Counted from the first letter of the stretch, positions 39,065 through 49,132 are shown. The stretch is DNA of 64,000 bases from Egibacteraceae bacterium (GCA_035540635.1 DATLGH010000019.1:1-64000), one strand, 5' to 3'. The notes: generated by a model not told the origin, from the sequence alone. A program made the numbers and translations.

Positions 39065-40423
39065 CTAGTGGCGGCTGCGTCTGCGGTCGGCGTACCCGGC
39101 GACCGTGCGCTGCTCACCACGCTCGACGGCGAGCGCACCTTCGGGGACGTCCTTCGTGATGACCGACCCGGCACCCGTGTACGCGCGGGCACCGACCTCG
39201 ACCGGCGCGACGAGCATCGTGTCGCTGCCGATGAACGCGCCGTCCCCGATGACCGTCGGGTGCTTGTCCCGCCCGTCGTAGTTGACGGTGACGGTGGCGG
39301 CGCCGATGTTGACGTCCCGGCCCACCGTGGCGTCCCCCACGTACGACAGGTGGGGCACCTTGCTGCCCTCACCGATCACCGACTGCTTGATCTCCACGAA
39401 CGCGCCAACCTTCGCGCCGCGCTCGAGCCGCGCGCCCGGCCGCAGGTAGGTGAACGGCCCGACGGTGACGCCGGGCCCGACCGAGGCCCCGACGAGCACG
39501 CTGTGGGTGACCGTTGCGCCCGCCTCGACGGTCGCATCGACGAGCCGGCTGGTGGGACCGATGTCGGCCGCCTCCCCGATCACGCAGCGCCCCTCGAGAT
39601 GCGTCCCGGGACGCAGGACCGCGTCGGCGGCCACGGCCGCGTCAGCGTCGACGTAGGTGGTCGCCGGGTCGACGACGGTGACACCGCCGCGCATGAGCCG
39701 TTCGAGCACCCTGCGACGCAGCACCGCGGCGGCGTCGGCCAGCTGCACCCGGTCGTTCACGCCCGCGACGAGCTCGGCCGGGGCCATGACGGCGTCGGCG
39801 GCGAGCGGTCCGACCACGTCGGTCAGGTACTCCTCACCCTGGGCGTTGTCGGTGGAGAGCGCCCCGAGGGCCGAGACGAGCGGCCCGCGCGCGAACGCGT
39901 AGATCGACGTGCCGACCTCGTCGACCGTGCGCTCCGCCTCCGTCGCGTCGCGCTCCTCCACGATGCGCACGACCTGACCGGCGCCGTCGCGCAGCACCCG
40001 ACCATAGCCGGTCGGATCGGCGAGGCGGGTGGACAGGAGCGTGACGGGCCGCGCCCCGTGCCCGTCGAGCAACGCCCGCAGCGGCTCGGCGGTGACCAGC
40101 GGCACGTCGCCGGGCAGGACGAGGACGGTGTCGACGCCGTCGAGCGCGCCGGCGTCCACCACTTGGCGAACCGCGTGGCCTGTCCCGCGCTGCTCCGCCT
40201 GGGTGACGGTCACGAGGCCGGCGAGTCCCGACGACTCGGCCTCCGCGCGGACCTCGTCCGCCTGGTGCCCGACGACGACGACGACCCGGTCGAGCCCGAG
40301 CGGTCGCAGGGCCTCGAGCACCCACCGCAGCATGCTGCGGCCGGCGAGCTCATGGAGCACCTTGGCGCGCTCGGACCGGAAGCGGGTTCCCATGCCGGCG
40401 GCAAGGACGACTGCGGCACGCAT
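39065..40423 (-). CDS. glmU: Bifunctional GlcNAc-1-P uridylyltransferase / GlcN-1-P acetyltransferase
   Basis: 452 residues making UDP-GlcNAc for peptidoglycan. The N-terminal Rossmann domain begins [20 protein letters not shown] and binds UTP; the C-terminal left-handed beta-helix has hexapeptide repeats, with [21 protein letters not shown] and the catalytic-region [16 protein letters not shown]. Only the first signature departs mildly from LAAGxGTRMxS. tRNA-Gln lies 25 bases upstream on the same strand. Confidence 0.95.
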   Translation of the reverse strand: MRAAVVLAAGMGTRFRSERAKVLHELAGRSMLRWVLEALRPLGLDRVVVVVGHQADEVRAEAESSGLAGLVTVTQAEQRGTGHAVRQVVDAGALDGVDTVLVLPGDVPLVTAEPLRALLDGHGARPVTLLSTRLADPTGYGRVLRDGAGQVVRIVEERDATEAERTVDEVGTSIYAFARGPLVSALGALSTDNAQGEEYLTDVVGPLAADAVMAPAELVAGVNDRVQLADAAAVLRRRVLERLMRGGVTVVDPATTYVDADAAVAADAVLRPGTHLEGRCVIGEAADIGPTSRLVDATVEAGATVTHSVLVGASVGPGVTVGPFTYLRPGARLERGAKVGAFVEIKQSVIGEGSKVPHLSYVGDATVGRDVNIGAATVTVNYDGRDKHPTVIGDGAFIGSDTMLVAPVEVGARAYTGAGSVITKDVPEGALAVERGEQRTVAGYADRRRSRH

Positions 40424-40448
40424 GTCAGCCGCGCCGGCAGGGCGGTGG

Positions 40449-40519
40449 CTGGGAGGGAAGGGATCGAACCTTCAACTTCGACTCCAAAGGACGACGTGAT
40501 GCCATTTCACCACCTCCCA
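40449..40519 (-). tRNA. tRNA-Gln (anticodon UUG)
   Basis: 71 nucleotides with acceptor stem TGGGAGG/CCTCCCA and discriminator G. The D-stem is GTGA/TCAC, the anticodon loop CTTTGGA gives UUG, and the T-arm is GAAGG-TTCGATC-CCTTC. The anticodon stem TCGTC/GTCGA has a U-U mismatch at 30-40. CCA is not encoded. It lies between ispE and glmU. Confidence 0.92.
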
Positions 40520-40604
40520 CCGTCCCTCGACGGAACCGGCCGGCAGCTCCGGAACGGGGGCGCGCACGCCCAGGCTAGCGGATCAGGCCGGGGCGTCCGG
40601 GGGA

Positions 40605-41633
40605 TCACCGACCGTCGGACAGCTCCGGTCCCCCGGCGGGTGACTGGGCGACGACGACGCGCGCGAAGCGGCCGGCGACCCGCTCGGCGATGCGGTGCGC
40701 CGCCACGGCGTCCTCGGCGAGGGCGAGGAGCGTCGGGCCGCTGCCCGACAGCATCGCGCCGAGGGCGCCCGCGTCGAGCAGGGCCTTGCGGTCCACCTCG
40801 AGCTCCGGGCGGAGCGAGAAGGCGGCGGCCTCGAGGTCGTTGTGCAGGGCGGCGCCGAGCGCCACGGGATCCTGCACCCGCAGCGCCTGCAGGACGGCGT
40901 CCGGCTCGACCTCGCTCGGCCGGCAGTGACGGTCCCACGCGCGGTACACCTGCGCGGTGGGCAGCTGGTCGGCCGCCTGGCACACGACCCAGTGGAAGGT
41001 GCCTCTGCAGAGCACACGGGCGAGCGCGGTGCCGCGACCGGTGGCGAGCGCGGTGCCGCCGACGAGACAGAACGGCACGTCGCTGCCGAGGCTGGCGGCG
41101 ACGGTGCGCAGCTCGTCACGGGTGAGGTCGCAGCCCCACAGCTCGTTCAGCGCCACGAGCGCGGCCGCGGCGTCGGCCGACCCTCCGGCCATGCCGCCGG
41201 CCACGGGGATGCGCTTGCGCAGGTCGAGGACCGTGCGCGGTTCTCCCGTTCCGGCGTCCGGGCCGGCGGAGCGGTCCCAGTCCCGCCCGCCGGTGACCCC
41301 CCCGGATCCGAGCTCCGCCTCGAGGATGCCGGCGGCCCGTCCGAGCGCGACGGCGGCGCGGGCGGCGAGGTTGTCGCCGGCGGGGGGCAGGCCCTCCTTG
41401 GCGTCGTGCCAGAGCTCGACGCGCATGCGTCGGCGGCCGGCGGGGTGGTGACCGCGGCCCGGCGGGCCGACCACGCCGGCGTGCAGCTCGTCGAACAGCG
41501 ACACCGTCTGCAGGACGGTGACGAGGTCGTGGTAGCCGTCGGCCATGCGGCCCCGGACGGCGAGGAACAGGTTGACCTTCCCGGGAACGCGCACCGCCAC
41601 GGAAGGGCCGTCGGCGGTCATCTCCCGGCTCAC
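40605..41633 (-). CDS. ispE: 4-diphosphocytidyl-2-C-methyl-D-erythritol kinase
   Basis: 342-residue GHMP kinase of the MEP isoprenoid pathway. PGKVNLFLAVRGRMADGYHDL holds the conserved Lys (quoted in part), the ATP loop is PVAGGMAGGSADAAAAL with the catalytic Asp, and GAMLSGSGPTLLAL is GHMP motif 3. It is longer than the usual ~300 residues because of an insertion near 62-130, rich in Gly, Arg and Asp. GTG 41633 (AAGGGG about ten bases upstream) is preferred to ATG 41621. Part of the rsmA-ispE conserved pair. Confidence 0.9.
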   Translation of the reverse strand: MSREMTADGPSVAVRVPGKVNLFLAVRGRMADGYHDLVTVLQTVSLFDELHAGVVGPPGRGHHPAGRRRMRVELWHDAKEGLPPAGDNLAARAAVALGRAAGILEAELGSGGVTGGRDWDRSAGPDAGTGEPRTVLDLRKRIPVAGGMAGGSADAAAALVALNELWGCDLTRDELRTVAASLGSDVPFCLVGGTALATGRGTALARVLCRGTFHWVVCQAADQLPTAQVYRAWDRHCRPSEVEPDAVLQALRVQDPVALGAALHNDLEAAAFSLRPELEVDRKALLDAGALGAMLSGSGPTLLALAEDAVAAHRIAERVAGRFARVVVAQSPAGGPELSDGR

Positions 41634-41704
41634 GGGTGGCGCCCCTTGTCTGCTGCCGTTCCGGCGCCGATGGTAGGGGGAGTCCGGGAGTATGAGCAAA
41701 GCAC

Positions 41705-42559
41705 CTACCGGACCCCCAGCGTGGCCGCCAGGCGCACCCAGGCGTCGAGGTCGAGCTCTTCGGCACGGGCGCCGGGGTCGAGCCCGCTGGCCCGCAGCGC
41801 ATCCTCCACGGCCCCCGGGGGGTGCACGGCGCCGAGGGCGTTGCGGAGGCGCTTGCGCCGCTGCGAGAAGCCCGCGCCGACAAGCCGGAACAGGCCCGCC
41901 CGGTCGACCGGATACGCCCACGGTCGGGGGACGAGGCGCACGGTGACGCTTTCGACGTTGGGCACCGGATAGAACGCGGCCCGGCTGACCGCGGCGACGA
42001 CGGCGACGTCGGCGAACGCGGCCATCTTCACGCTGACCGCCCCGTACTGCGGACCGCCCACACGCGCCGCCCAGCGCTCCCCGACCTCGCGCTGGACCAT
42101 GACGTGCAGGCGCGTGAAGACCCCGGCGGCGAGGGCATCGAGCACCAGCGGTGTGGCGACGTTGTACGGGAGGTTCGCGACGAAGGCTGCCGGACCACCG
42201 TCGACGAGGACGGCGAGGTCCACGGACAGGGCGTCGCCGTGCACGACCCGCACCTGCGGGTCCCACCCCAGGGTGGTCTGCAGCACGCGCACGAGGCCGG
42301 CGTCGATCTCCACCGCCACGACACGGGCGCCCGCCGCCCGCAGCGCGCGTGTGAGGCTGCCGACGCCTGGTCCCACCTCACACACGAGCTCGCCGGGGCG
42401 GACACCGGCGTCGCGCACCGTCTTGCGCACGGTGTTGGGATCGACGACGAAGTTCTGCCCGTGGGTCTTGCGGGGTGCGACGGCATGCGCGGCGAGCAGG
42501 CGGCGCACGTCACGGGGGGTCAGCAGCGGGTGGGCGGCCTCACCACTCGAGTCGGACAT
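41705..42559 (-). CDS. rsmA: 16S rRNA A1518/A1519 N6-dimethyltransferase
   Basis: 284-residue KsgA/RsmA. It has the N-terminal [17 protein letters not shown] motif [14 protein letters not shown], and catalytic motif [13 protein letters not shown], then the [14 protein letters not shown] and [12 protein letters not shown] family segments. It methylates two adenines in helix 45 during 30S assembly. The start overlaps the end of the RlpA/G5 gene by 20 bases. Confidence 0.95.
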   Translation of the reverse strand: MSDSSGEAAHPLLTPRDVRRLLAAHAVAPRKTHGQNFVVDPNTVRKTVRDAGVRPGELVCEVGPGVGSLTRALRAAGARVVAVEIDAGLVRVLQTTLGWDPQVRVVHGDALSVDLAVLVDGGPAAFVANLPYNVATPLVLDALAAGVFTRLHVMVQREVGERWAARVGGPQYGAVSVKMAAFADVAVVAAVSRAAFYPVPNVESVTVRLVPRPWAYPVDRAGLFRLVGAGFSQRRKRLRNALGAVHPPGAVEDALRASGLDPGARAEELDLDAWVRLAATLGVR

Positions 42560-43742
42560 CGAGGATCCCCGCCCCCCGCGGGCCGATGCTCCAGAAGGCG
42601 GCCTGGGAGAGGTCGATGACGCGGCCCTCGACGAACGGCCCGCGGTCGTTGACCCGCACGGTGACCGACTTGCCGTTGGCGTGGTTCGTGACGGTTACCC
42701 GGGTGCCGAGCGGCAGCGTCCGGTGCGCCGCGGTCATCGCCTCGGGATCGTACGGCTCCCCGCTCGCGGTCGGCTCGCCGTCGAAGGACGCGGCGTACTT
42801 CGACGCCCGCCCCTGCTCGGCGCGGGCCGCGGCCGGGGCGGCAACGGGCTGCGGCTCGGCGCGGGGCGTCCCCGCCGGCACGGGTGCGGGCGGCGGGGGA
42901 GCCGGCCGGGGGGACGGCGCCGACGCCGCGGTGCCGACCTCGACGACGGCGTGTCGCGGCTTGCGGACGACGCGGTGGGCCGTCGGCGCCCGCGACTCCT
43001 CGACCCCGTCGACGCGGACGACGGCATCCACGACCTCGCGCAGCCCCTCCTCGCCGGGCACGACCTCGCGGTGCTGGCCCCGCCGGAGGTCCGCGGTGGG
43101 CCGCTCCACGACGCGGAAGCCGATCTGCTCCTCGCGCGTCTCCTCGGCGACGGTCACGCGCTGGACGACGACGCGCTCGCCCTCCTGCGGGGCGGCGTCG
43201 AGCGCGGGCGTCACGCGGTCGTCCGGGCCGGCGCCGACGCCGAGCCCGTCGAGGACCGCCCGGACGGACGGCGCGTCGGTGATGACCTCGTGCTCCGCAC
43301 CGTCGACGGCCACGGTGATCGCCACCGGCGTGCTCACCTCGACGACCATGCCGCTGCGCACGGGGGTGAGTCGGGCGGGTCGCACGACGTCGCGCCGACC
43401 GCCCCCCTCACCGAGCTCGGCGAGGACCTCCTCGACGGTCAGCGAGGTGGAGATGACGCGCCGCTCCGTCGCGCCCACGAGCAGGGTCAGCTCCCTGGCG
43501 TGCACCAGCTCCACGAGGGCTCCGTGGACCAGCGGCGTGTCGGGATCGGGGCGAAGCTCGTCGTGGTCGCCGACCGCGACCCCCGCCCGCTCGAGGAACT
43601 CCCCCACGGTCGCGGCGTGGGTCGTGCGCTGCTCGAGCTGCCCGTCGACGATGAGGGCGACGTCCTTCTCCCCGGCGATGAGGCCGAAGCCGAGCACGGC
43701 GACGAGCACGCAAACGCCCAGGCGGGCGAAGAGGGGGACCAT
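42540..43742 (-). CDS. RpfB-like cell-wall protein with DUF348/G5 and RlpA-type barrel
   Basis: 400 residues. A signal/anchor helix ([19 protein letters not shown]) is followed by two or three DUF348 repeats ([51 protein letters not shown], some quoted in part), a G5 domain (~180-265), a Pro-rich linker, and a C-terminal RlpA-type double-psi barrel with [27 protein letters not shown] and [10 protein letters not shown]. In other actinobacteria the gene at this locus is rpfB, with the same N-terminal layout but a lysozyme-like catalytic end. Likely an exported peptidoglycan-acting enzyme. Confidence 0.85.
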   Translation of the reverse strand: MVPLFARLGVCVLVAVLGFGLIAGEKDVALIVDGQLEQRTTHAATVGEFLERAGVAVGDHDELRPDPDTPLVHGALVELVHARELTLLVGATERRVISTSLTVEEVLAELGEGGGRRDVVRPARLTPVRSGMVVEVSTPVAITVAVDGAEHEVITDAPSVRAVLDGLGVGAGPDDRVTPALDAAPQEGERVVVQRVTVAEETREEQIGFRVVERPTADLRRGQHREVVPGEEGLREVVDAVVRVDGVEESRAPTAHRVVRKPRHAVVEVGTAASAPSPRPAPPPPAPVPAGTPRAEPQPVAAPAAARAEQGRASKYAASFDGEPTASGEPYDPEAMTAAHRTLPLGTRVTVTNHANGKSVTVRVNDRGPFVEGRVIDLSQAAFWSIGPRGAGILDVRLEW

Positions 43743-43783
43743 GGACCGAACCTAGCAAGCGACGCCTGCGGGGCCAAACGCGG

Positions 43784-44563
43784 TCAGGGTCCGTCCGGCG
43801 ACCCGGGCAGTGCGAACAGGCGCCGAGCGTTCTCGCTCGTACGGCGCGCCATCTCCTCGGCGTCGAGCCCGTGCAGCTCGGCGAGCTGCGCGACGGTGAG
43901 CGGCACCCGCGCCGGCTCGTTCGGGCGTCCCCGGTAGGGATGCGGGGACAGGTACGGCGAGTCGGTCTCGGCGACGATGAGCTCGAGCGGGGCGGCGGCG
44001 GCGGCTTTCCGCAGCTGCGGTGCGTTCGTGAACGTCACGTTCCCGGCGAAGGACACGTACCAGCCCCGCTCGGCGCAGATCTCGACGAGCTCCTCGGTGC
44101 CGGAGAAGCAGTGGAACACCGTGCGGGCGGGCGCCCGCTCGTCGTCGAGCACGGCGACCACGTCCTCGTGCGCGTCGCGGTCGTGCACGACGAGCGCCCT
44201 GTCGAGCTCCTTCGCGAGACGGATGTGCTCCCGGAACGACTCCTCCTGGCGGACGCGCGGCGAGTGGTCGCGGAAGTAGTCGAGGCCCGTCTCGCCGATG
44301 GCGACCACTCGCGGGTGCTCGGCCAGTGTCGCAAGCCGGGCGAGGACGTGGTCGGTCGCCTCGATGGCGTTGTGGGGGTGGATGCCCACCGCCGCGTAGA
44401 CGCCGGCGTAGCTCGACGCGGATCGTACGCACTCCGCGGAGGACGCGAGGTCCACGCCGACGGTGACGAGGGTCGTGACGCCGGCCTCCCGGGCGCGGGC
44501 GACGACATCGTCGACGGGTTCACCGTCGATGAGCTCCAGGTGGCAGTGCGTGTCGGTGTACAC
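43784..44563 (-). CDS. tatD: TatD-family metal-dependent DNase
   Basis: 259-residue TIM-barrel hydrolase. Metal ligands: THCHLE at the N-terminus, GIGETGLDYFRD-like IGETGLDYFRDH, VVHDRDAHED, HCFSGT, and AETDSPYLSPHPYRG. Acts as 3'-5' DNase or D-aminoacyl-type hydrolase in the family; physiological role is uncertain. GTG 44563 starts the product at the first metal motif. It precedes the rpf-like gene, rsmA and ispE, the standard actinobacterial order after metG. Confidence 0.9.
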   Translation of the reverse strand: MYTDTHCHLELIDGEPVDDVVARAREAGVTTLVTVGVDLASSAECVRSASSYAGVYAAVGIHPHNAIEATDHVLARLATLAEHPRVVAIGETGLDYFRDHSPRVRQEESFREHIRLAKELDRALVVHDRDAHEDVVAVLDDERAPARTVFHCFSGTEELVEICAERGWYVSFAGNVTFTNAPQLRKAAAAAPLELIVAETDSPYLSPHPYRGRPNEPARVPLTVAQLAELHGLDAEEMARRTSENARRLFALPGSPDGP

Positions 44564-44688
44564 GGCGGCGGCGGTCTCCGACAGCGGTCGTCGGTTCGGG
44601 TGCGTGGCAACGCCCGCAACCTCTCGTGGGCGGCCCGCGCACGATAGCAGCGATGGCCGCCCGGCGCGACGGGCTCGCGTCCGCGCCG

Positions 44689-46959
44689 TCAGGATGAGGG
44701 GCTGGGCGGATCACGCCGGCCGAAGGGCACCGCAAAGCGGACATCCCCGTCGAGCTCCCGGGGGCCGATCCACCCGGTGTCCGTCCACGTGAGCCGCCAG
44801 GCGCGCCCGGCGCCGTCGCCGAGGAGGACCTCGTCGCCCCGGGCGGTCATCCAGACGTCGTCGACCTCGCCGGTGGTGTTGACCCGCAGCAGGCCCTCGG
44901 GCAGCACCGGTCCTTCGTCGCGCTGGTCGCCGTCGCCCTCGCGGGCGACCGCGACCTCGACCTCGCCGCCGCCGCGTGGGCGCTGTTCGAGGACGTAGGC
45001 GGGGCCGACCGCGGCGCCGTCGTTGTGGTGGCTGTCGACCTGGAGGACGGCGAAGCGGTCCTGGCCGGTGCCGGAGCGGAATGGCGTCACCTGCCGGGCG
45101 ACTGCGTCGTCGGCAAGCGCAAGCCGCGGGTCTCCCGGGTAACGGTCGTCCAGGCGCATGATCCCCAGGCTGTAGGCGGACACGGTCCCGTGCGTGTCGA
45201 AGCCGGCGAGGAGCAAGACGCCGTCGGTCTCCGGGCCCGTTCCGCCACCCCACACCCAGTCGGTGAGGTCGAGGCCGGCGGTCTCGGCGGGGTCCGCCCG
45301 CAGGGTGAACGCCTCCGGCTCGGCGTAGGGCCCCGTCCACCACGGCAGCGTCTCGAGGACGAACATCCCGCTCGCCGGGTCCTCGCCGTGCGACACCCAC
45401 GCGAGGTGACTGCCGTCGGGGGCGAAGACGAGGCGCCCGGGGCAGGTCGCCGGTCGGGTGTCCCTCGCCGCTTCGGTGCCCTGGTGGACACGGGCCCAGT
45501 GCAGCGTCGCGTCGCAGCCCGTGCCCTCCCGCCACGCCACGGTGAGGTCGTCGGCGGTCGAGGCGGGGTGGACGGCGAAGTCGGTGATCTCCTCCTGGCT
45601 CGCCGTGACGAGCGTCGTCGGCCCTTGCGGGCCGTGCAGCGTGATCGCCGCGCCGTCGGTGGCGAGGAACGAGACGTCGCCTGCGGCGTCCGGCGGGGTG
45701 CCGTCGGAGGGTGCGGGCTCCGCCGTCGGATCCGACGCGGGTGTGGGGGTCTCGTCGGGCGTGGGCGCGTCGACGGGCAGGGGCAGGACGGCGGCGTGGA
45801 CGACGCCGGGCAGCGGGGTCAGCTCGGACCAGCCGTCACCGGTCCACCGCACGGTCCACGCGTCGCCCCCGTCACCGAGGACGACGGTGTCCTCGCGGGC
45901 CGACAGCCAGGCGTCGCCGCTGTCGGCCTGCCCGGCGTCGAGCACGTCGGACGGCAGGGGCAGCGTCGCCGGCTCGCCCGCGCGACGCAGGACGACGTCG
46001 CCGCCGGGTTCCACCACGAGGGTGTGGCCCCCCACCCAGCCGAGAGGGCGGCCGTCGTCGGGCGCCGCGCCGGCCGGGCTGGCGGACACGCTCGCCCCAT
46101 GGCCTTCCAGAAGTCCGGGGGGCGCGACGCCGCCGCCCTCGCTGCGGACGACCTGCAGGGCCGCCGCCCGCACGCCTCCCGGCTCGTGGAGCACCGACAT
46201 GGGCAGCGTCATGGCGGCGTCGTCGTGGATCCAGTCCGTCGCACGCAGCCGGCGCACCGCCCCGGGAGCTGCCTCGAGCCCGCTGACGTCGAGGGTGTGC
46301 AGCGGCGAGACGTCGTCGCCGAACTCCTCGCAGGCGTCCTCGCCCCAGCAGCGCATCCGCAGGCCGAACGTGTCGGCGTGGGCGCCGGACGCCTGCTCGA
46401 CCCAGGCGAGCGCGCCTCCGTCGGGTGACCACACGGGGTCGGTGACGCACAACCCCTGGCCGCCGCCGAGGGCCCCCCCGGCGAGGCTGCCGGCCTCCGC
46501 CGTCACCCAGCCCACCTCGGTGCGCGTGCAGTCCGAGTCGGCGCGGAGGTACACGACCGTGAGGTCCGCGAGCGTCGAGCCGGGCCGGACGGCCAGGCGG
46601 GTGATCGGCAGGGGTTCCGTCGCATCCGTCGGCGGGTCGAACTCGTGCACCACCTCCCCGGCGGGATCGGCGACCGTGAAGGAACGGCCGTCCGTGGACA
46701 CCAGGCCGTGCGCCCGGCCAGAGAGCTGTCCCGGTGCGGCGGGGCCGAGGTCCACCCGGGAAGTTGTGAGCAGCCCGGGAAGGAGGAGGGCGGCCACCGC
46801 GAGCATCGCCGCCGCCGCCACTCCGGCCACCGACCAGCGAGCGTAGGCGCGGCGGCGGAGGCGCGTCTGGACCTGCTCCCAGACCGCCGGGTCGGGCGAG
46901 ACGTCGCCCGACCGGGCCGCGAGCGAGCGGCGGAGGCGTTCCTCCACGTCGTGGGTCAC
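44689..46959 (-). CDS. 756-aa anchored beta-propeller-like protein of a sigma module
   Basis: Not assigned to a named family. A cytoplasmic N-terminus of ~40 residues (DVEERLRRSLAARSGD) precedes one membrane helix (VAGVAAAAMLAVAALLLPG), then a large extracytoplasmic part made of two similar halves at about 85-390 and 440-745. Matching segments include CVTDPVWSPDGGALAWVEQ and CPGRLVFAPDGSHLAWVSH, and DLTVVYLRADSDC and DLTVAWREGTGC. The halves look like beta-propellers, joined by a Pro/Thr/Asp linker. GTG 46959 abuts the ECF sigma stop with GGAGG eight bases upstream, so it may anchor or modulate that sigma factor. Confidence 0.75.
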   Translation of the reverse strand: MTHDVEERLRRSLAARSGDVSPDPAVWEQVQTRLRRRAYARWSVAGVAAAAMLAVAALLLPGLLTTSRVDLGPAAPGQLSGRAHGLVSTDGRSFTVADPAGEVVHEFDPPTDATEPLPITRLAVRPGSTLADLTVVYLRADSDCTRTEVGWVTAEAGSLAGGALGGGQGLCVTDPVWSPDGGALAWVEQASGAHADTFGLRMRCWGEDACEEFGDDVSPLHTLDVSGLEAAPGAVRRLRATDWIHDDAAMTLPMSVLHEPGGVRAAALQVVRSEGGGVAPPGLLEGHGASVSASPAGAAPDDGRPLGWVGGHTLVVEPGGDVVLRRAGEPATLPLPSDVLDAGQADSGDAWLSAREDTVVLGDGGDAWTVRWTGDGWSELTPLPGVVHAAVLPLPVDAPTPDETPTPASDPTAEPAPSDGTPPDAAGDVSFLATDGAAITLHGPQGPTTLVTASQEEITDFAVHPASTADDLTVAWREGTGCDATLHWARVHQGTEAARDTRPATCPGRLVFAPDGSHLAWVSHGEDPASGMFVLETLPWWTGPYAEPEAFTLRADPAETAGLDLTDWVWGGGTGPETDGVLLLAGFDTHGTVSAYSLGIMRLDDRYPGDPRLALADDAVARQVTPFRSGTGQDRFAVLQVDSHHNDGAAVGPAYVLEQRPRGGGEVEVAVAREGDGDQRDEGPVLPEGLLRVNTTGEVDDVWMTARGDEVLLGDGAGRAWRLTWTDTGWIGPRELDGDVRFAVPFGRRDPPSPSS

Positions 46960-47514
46960 CTAGCTCACCTCCTCGGGGCCTGCGGGACCCCCGGTGGGTT
47001 CGTGCTCCTCGAGCAGCTCGCGCAGGCGGCTGAGCCCCCGGGACACGCACGACTTGACCGTGCCGACGGTGACGTCCATCGCGGCGGCCGTGTCGGCCTC
47101 CGACAGGTCCGCGTAGTAGCGCAGCACCACCGCGGTGCGCTGTCGCGCCGGCAGGCGCGCCAGCACGCGGAACACCTCGTCGCGGTCGGCGAGGTCCTCG
47201 TCGGCGCCGCGGGCGCCGCGGTCGTCGCCGTGCCGGCGGCGCGCCTCGCGGCGTTCGAGGGCCAGACGGCGGAAGCGCGAGTTGACCTCGTTCACCACGG
47301 CCCGGCGCACGTACGCGCGGGGGACCTCGATGCCGCCGCGCCGCCACCGGCGGTACATCTTCGTGAAGGCCTCCGCCACGGCGTCCTCGGCGCGGTGGGG
47401 GTCGCCGCAGAGCAGGTAGGCAAGCCGCAGGGCTTCCCCATGGTGTGCGGCGAAGACGTCGGCGAAGGTGGGTTTCGTCCCCGCGCCCGTGCGTCCCATC
47501 ACCACAACCGCCAC
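46960..47514 (-). CDS. ECF sigma factor (SigE-family)
   Basis: 184 residues. Region 2 is FAAHHGEALRLAYLLCGDPHRAEDAVAEAFTKMYRRW (in part), and region 4 is LPARQRTAVVLRYYADLSEADTAAAM with the helix-turn-helix VTVGTVKSCVSRGLSRL. There is no C-terminal extension. It directs RNA polymerase to unknown promoters. GTG 47514 has GGGAGG about five bases upstream; ATG 47499 is an alternative. Followed at once by the anchored beta-propeller-like gene. Confidence 0.9.
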   Translation of the reverse strand: MAVVVMGRTGAGTKPTFADVFAAHHGEALRLAYLLCGDPHRAEDAVAEAFTKMYRRWRRGGIEVPRAYVRRAVVNEVNSRFRRLALERREARRRHGDDRGARGADEDLADRDEVFRVLARLPARQRTAVVLRYYADLSEADTAAAMDVTVGTVKSCVSRGLSRLRELLEEHEPTGGPAGPEEVS

Positions 47515-47578
47515 CGATCCCTCCCTCTCTCACCCACTCTGACGCACGGGCGGCGCGGGAGGTTGAGGCGGTCAGCCC

Positions 47579-49132
47579 TCAGCGGCGGGCTGGGCCCTCG
47601 TCGAGCTTCGGGAACAGCAGGCCCCCACGGGCCACGCGCACCCCGGCCGGGGTGCGTCCCTGCGTCGCGGCGGCGGGCAGCCGCTGCGCGTCGAGCTCCT
47701 CCGGCAGGCCGAGCTTGCCCCACAGCGCGGCGGCGGCGTCGGGCATGACCGGCGAGACGAGCACCGCGATGACGCGCAGGGCGTCGACGCAGGTGTAGAG
47801 CGCGCGGCCGAGGTCGTCGGCGGCTCCCTGCCGGTTGAGCGCCCACGGGGCACGCGCCTCGACGTAGCGGTTCACGCCGGAGACGAAGACCCACAGGTCC
47901 TCCAGCGCGCGCTTGAAGTCGAGCCGGTCGAGGGCAGCGAGGCCGTCGAGCGCGGTCACGAGGTCCGCGGCGAGCGCCGCCTCCGCGTCCCCGGCAGGCC
48001 CCGCCGGCTCGGGTACGACGCCGTCGCAGTAGGAGCCGACCATGGTGAGCACACGGTTGGCGAGGTTGCCGAGGTCGTTCGCGAGGTCGGTGGTGTAGCG
48101 GGCCACCATCGACTCCCACGAGAACGTGCCGTCGTTGCCGAAGCTGATCTCGCGAAGGAAGTAGTAGCGGTAGCAGTCCACGCCGAAGTGGGCGACGAGC
48201 TCCTCGGGACGGATCCCCGTCGCGTTGGACTTGCCCATCTTCTCCCCGCCGACGAGCAGGAACCCGTGGGCGTAGACCTGGCGCGGGACCGCGACGCCGG
48301 CGGCGATGAGCATCGCCGGCCAGTACACCGCGTGGAAGCGCAGGATGTCCTTGCCGATGAGATGCACGTCGGCGGGCCAGCGGCGGGCGAACGCCTCGTC
48401 GTCGGCGCCGTAGCCCGCGGCCGTGACGTAGTTGAGCAGCGCGTCGAACCACACGTAGAAGACGTGGCCGGGCTCCCATGGCACGGGGACGCCCCACGCG
48501 AACGCCGAGCGGGACGCGGAGATGTCCTCGAGGCCCGCCTCGACGAAGGCGCGCACCTCGTTCAGGCGCACCTGCGGCTGGACGAACCCGGGGTGCTCGT
48601 CGTAGAGGCGCAGCAGGTCCGGTGCGTACTTCGACAGGCGGAAGAACCAGTTCTCCTGCTCCAGCCAGTCGACCGGACGTCGGTGGATCGGGCAGTGCTC
48701 GCCGTCGACGAGCTCCTCGGTCGTGTAGTACGCCTCGCACCGCACGCAGTAGGGGCCCGAGTAGGTGGCGGTGTAGAGGTCGCCCTGGTCGTACAGGCGC
48801 TGCATGAACTCCTGCACCCGCGCCTCGTGGCGCTCCTCGGTCGTGCGGATGAAGTCGTCGTGGGAGATGCGCAGGAGGTCGAGCATCTCGTGCCAGCGGG
48901 GCACGATGTCGTCGACGTGCTCCTGGGGGCTCATGCCCCGCTCCGCCGCCGCCGTCGCGACCTTCTGCCCGTGCTCGTCGGTGCCGGTGAGGAAGTGCAC
49001 CCGGTCGCCGTTCAGCCGCCGCCACCGGACCAGGACGTCCGCCGCCACCGTCGTGTAGGCGTGCCCGATGTGCGGCAGGTCGTTCACGTAGTAGATCGGG
49101 GTCGTGACGTAGAACGTGTCCTTGGTCGCCAT
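47579..49132 (-). CDS. metG: Methionyl-tRNA synthetase
   Basis: 517-residue class I synthetase. HIGH is exact (residues 21-24, PHIGHAY), a zinc-binding insert shows CVRCEAYYTTEELVDGEHC with CPIH, and the KMSKS motif reads KMGKSNATG. It lacks the C-terminal tRNA-binding (Arc1p/MetRS-beta) extension. ATG 49132 is chosen since similarity starts at TKDTFYVTTPIYYVN; the ribosome-binding site is weak. In related genomes rsmI, metG and tatD are near neighbours; here two sigma modules separate them. Confidence 0.95.
   Translation of the reverse strand: MATKDTFYVTTPIYYVNDLPHIGHAYTTVAADVLVRWRRLNGDRVHFLTGTDEHGQKVATAAAERGMSPQEHVDDIVPRWHEMLDLLRISHDDFIRTTEERHEARVQEFMQRLYDQGDLYTATYSGPYCVRCEAYYTTEELVDGEHCPIHRRPVDWLEQENWFFRLSKYAPDLLRLYDEHPGFVQPQVRLNEVRAFVEAGLEDISASRSAFAWGVPVPWEPGHVFYVWFDALLNYVTAAGYGADDEAFARRWPADVHLIGKDILRFHAVYWPAMLIAAGVAVPRQVYAHGFLLVGGEKMGKSNATGIRPEELVAHFGVDCYRYYFLREISFGNDGTFSWESMVARYTTDLANDLGNLANRVLTMVGSYCDGVVPEPAGPAGDAEAALAADLVTALDGLAALDRLDFKRALEDLWVFVSGVNRYVEARAPWALNRQGAADDLGRALYTCVDALRVIAVLVSPVMPDAAAALWGKLGLPEELDAQRLPAAATQGRTPAGVRVARGGLLFPKLDEGPARR

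Noticed and set aside
38924-41125. A 733-codon plus-strand open frame
   Set aside because: Runs antisense through prs, glmU, tRNA-Gln and ispE, which are all certain.
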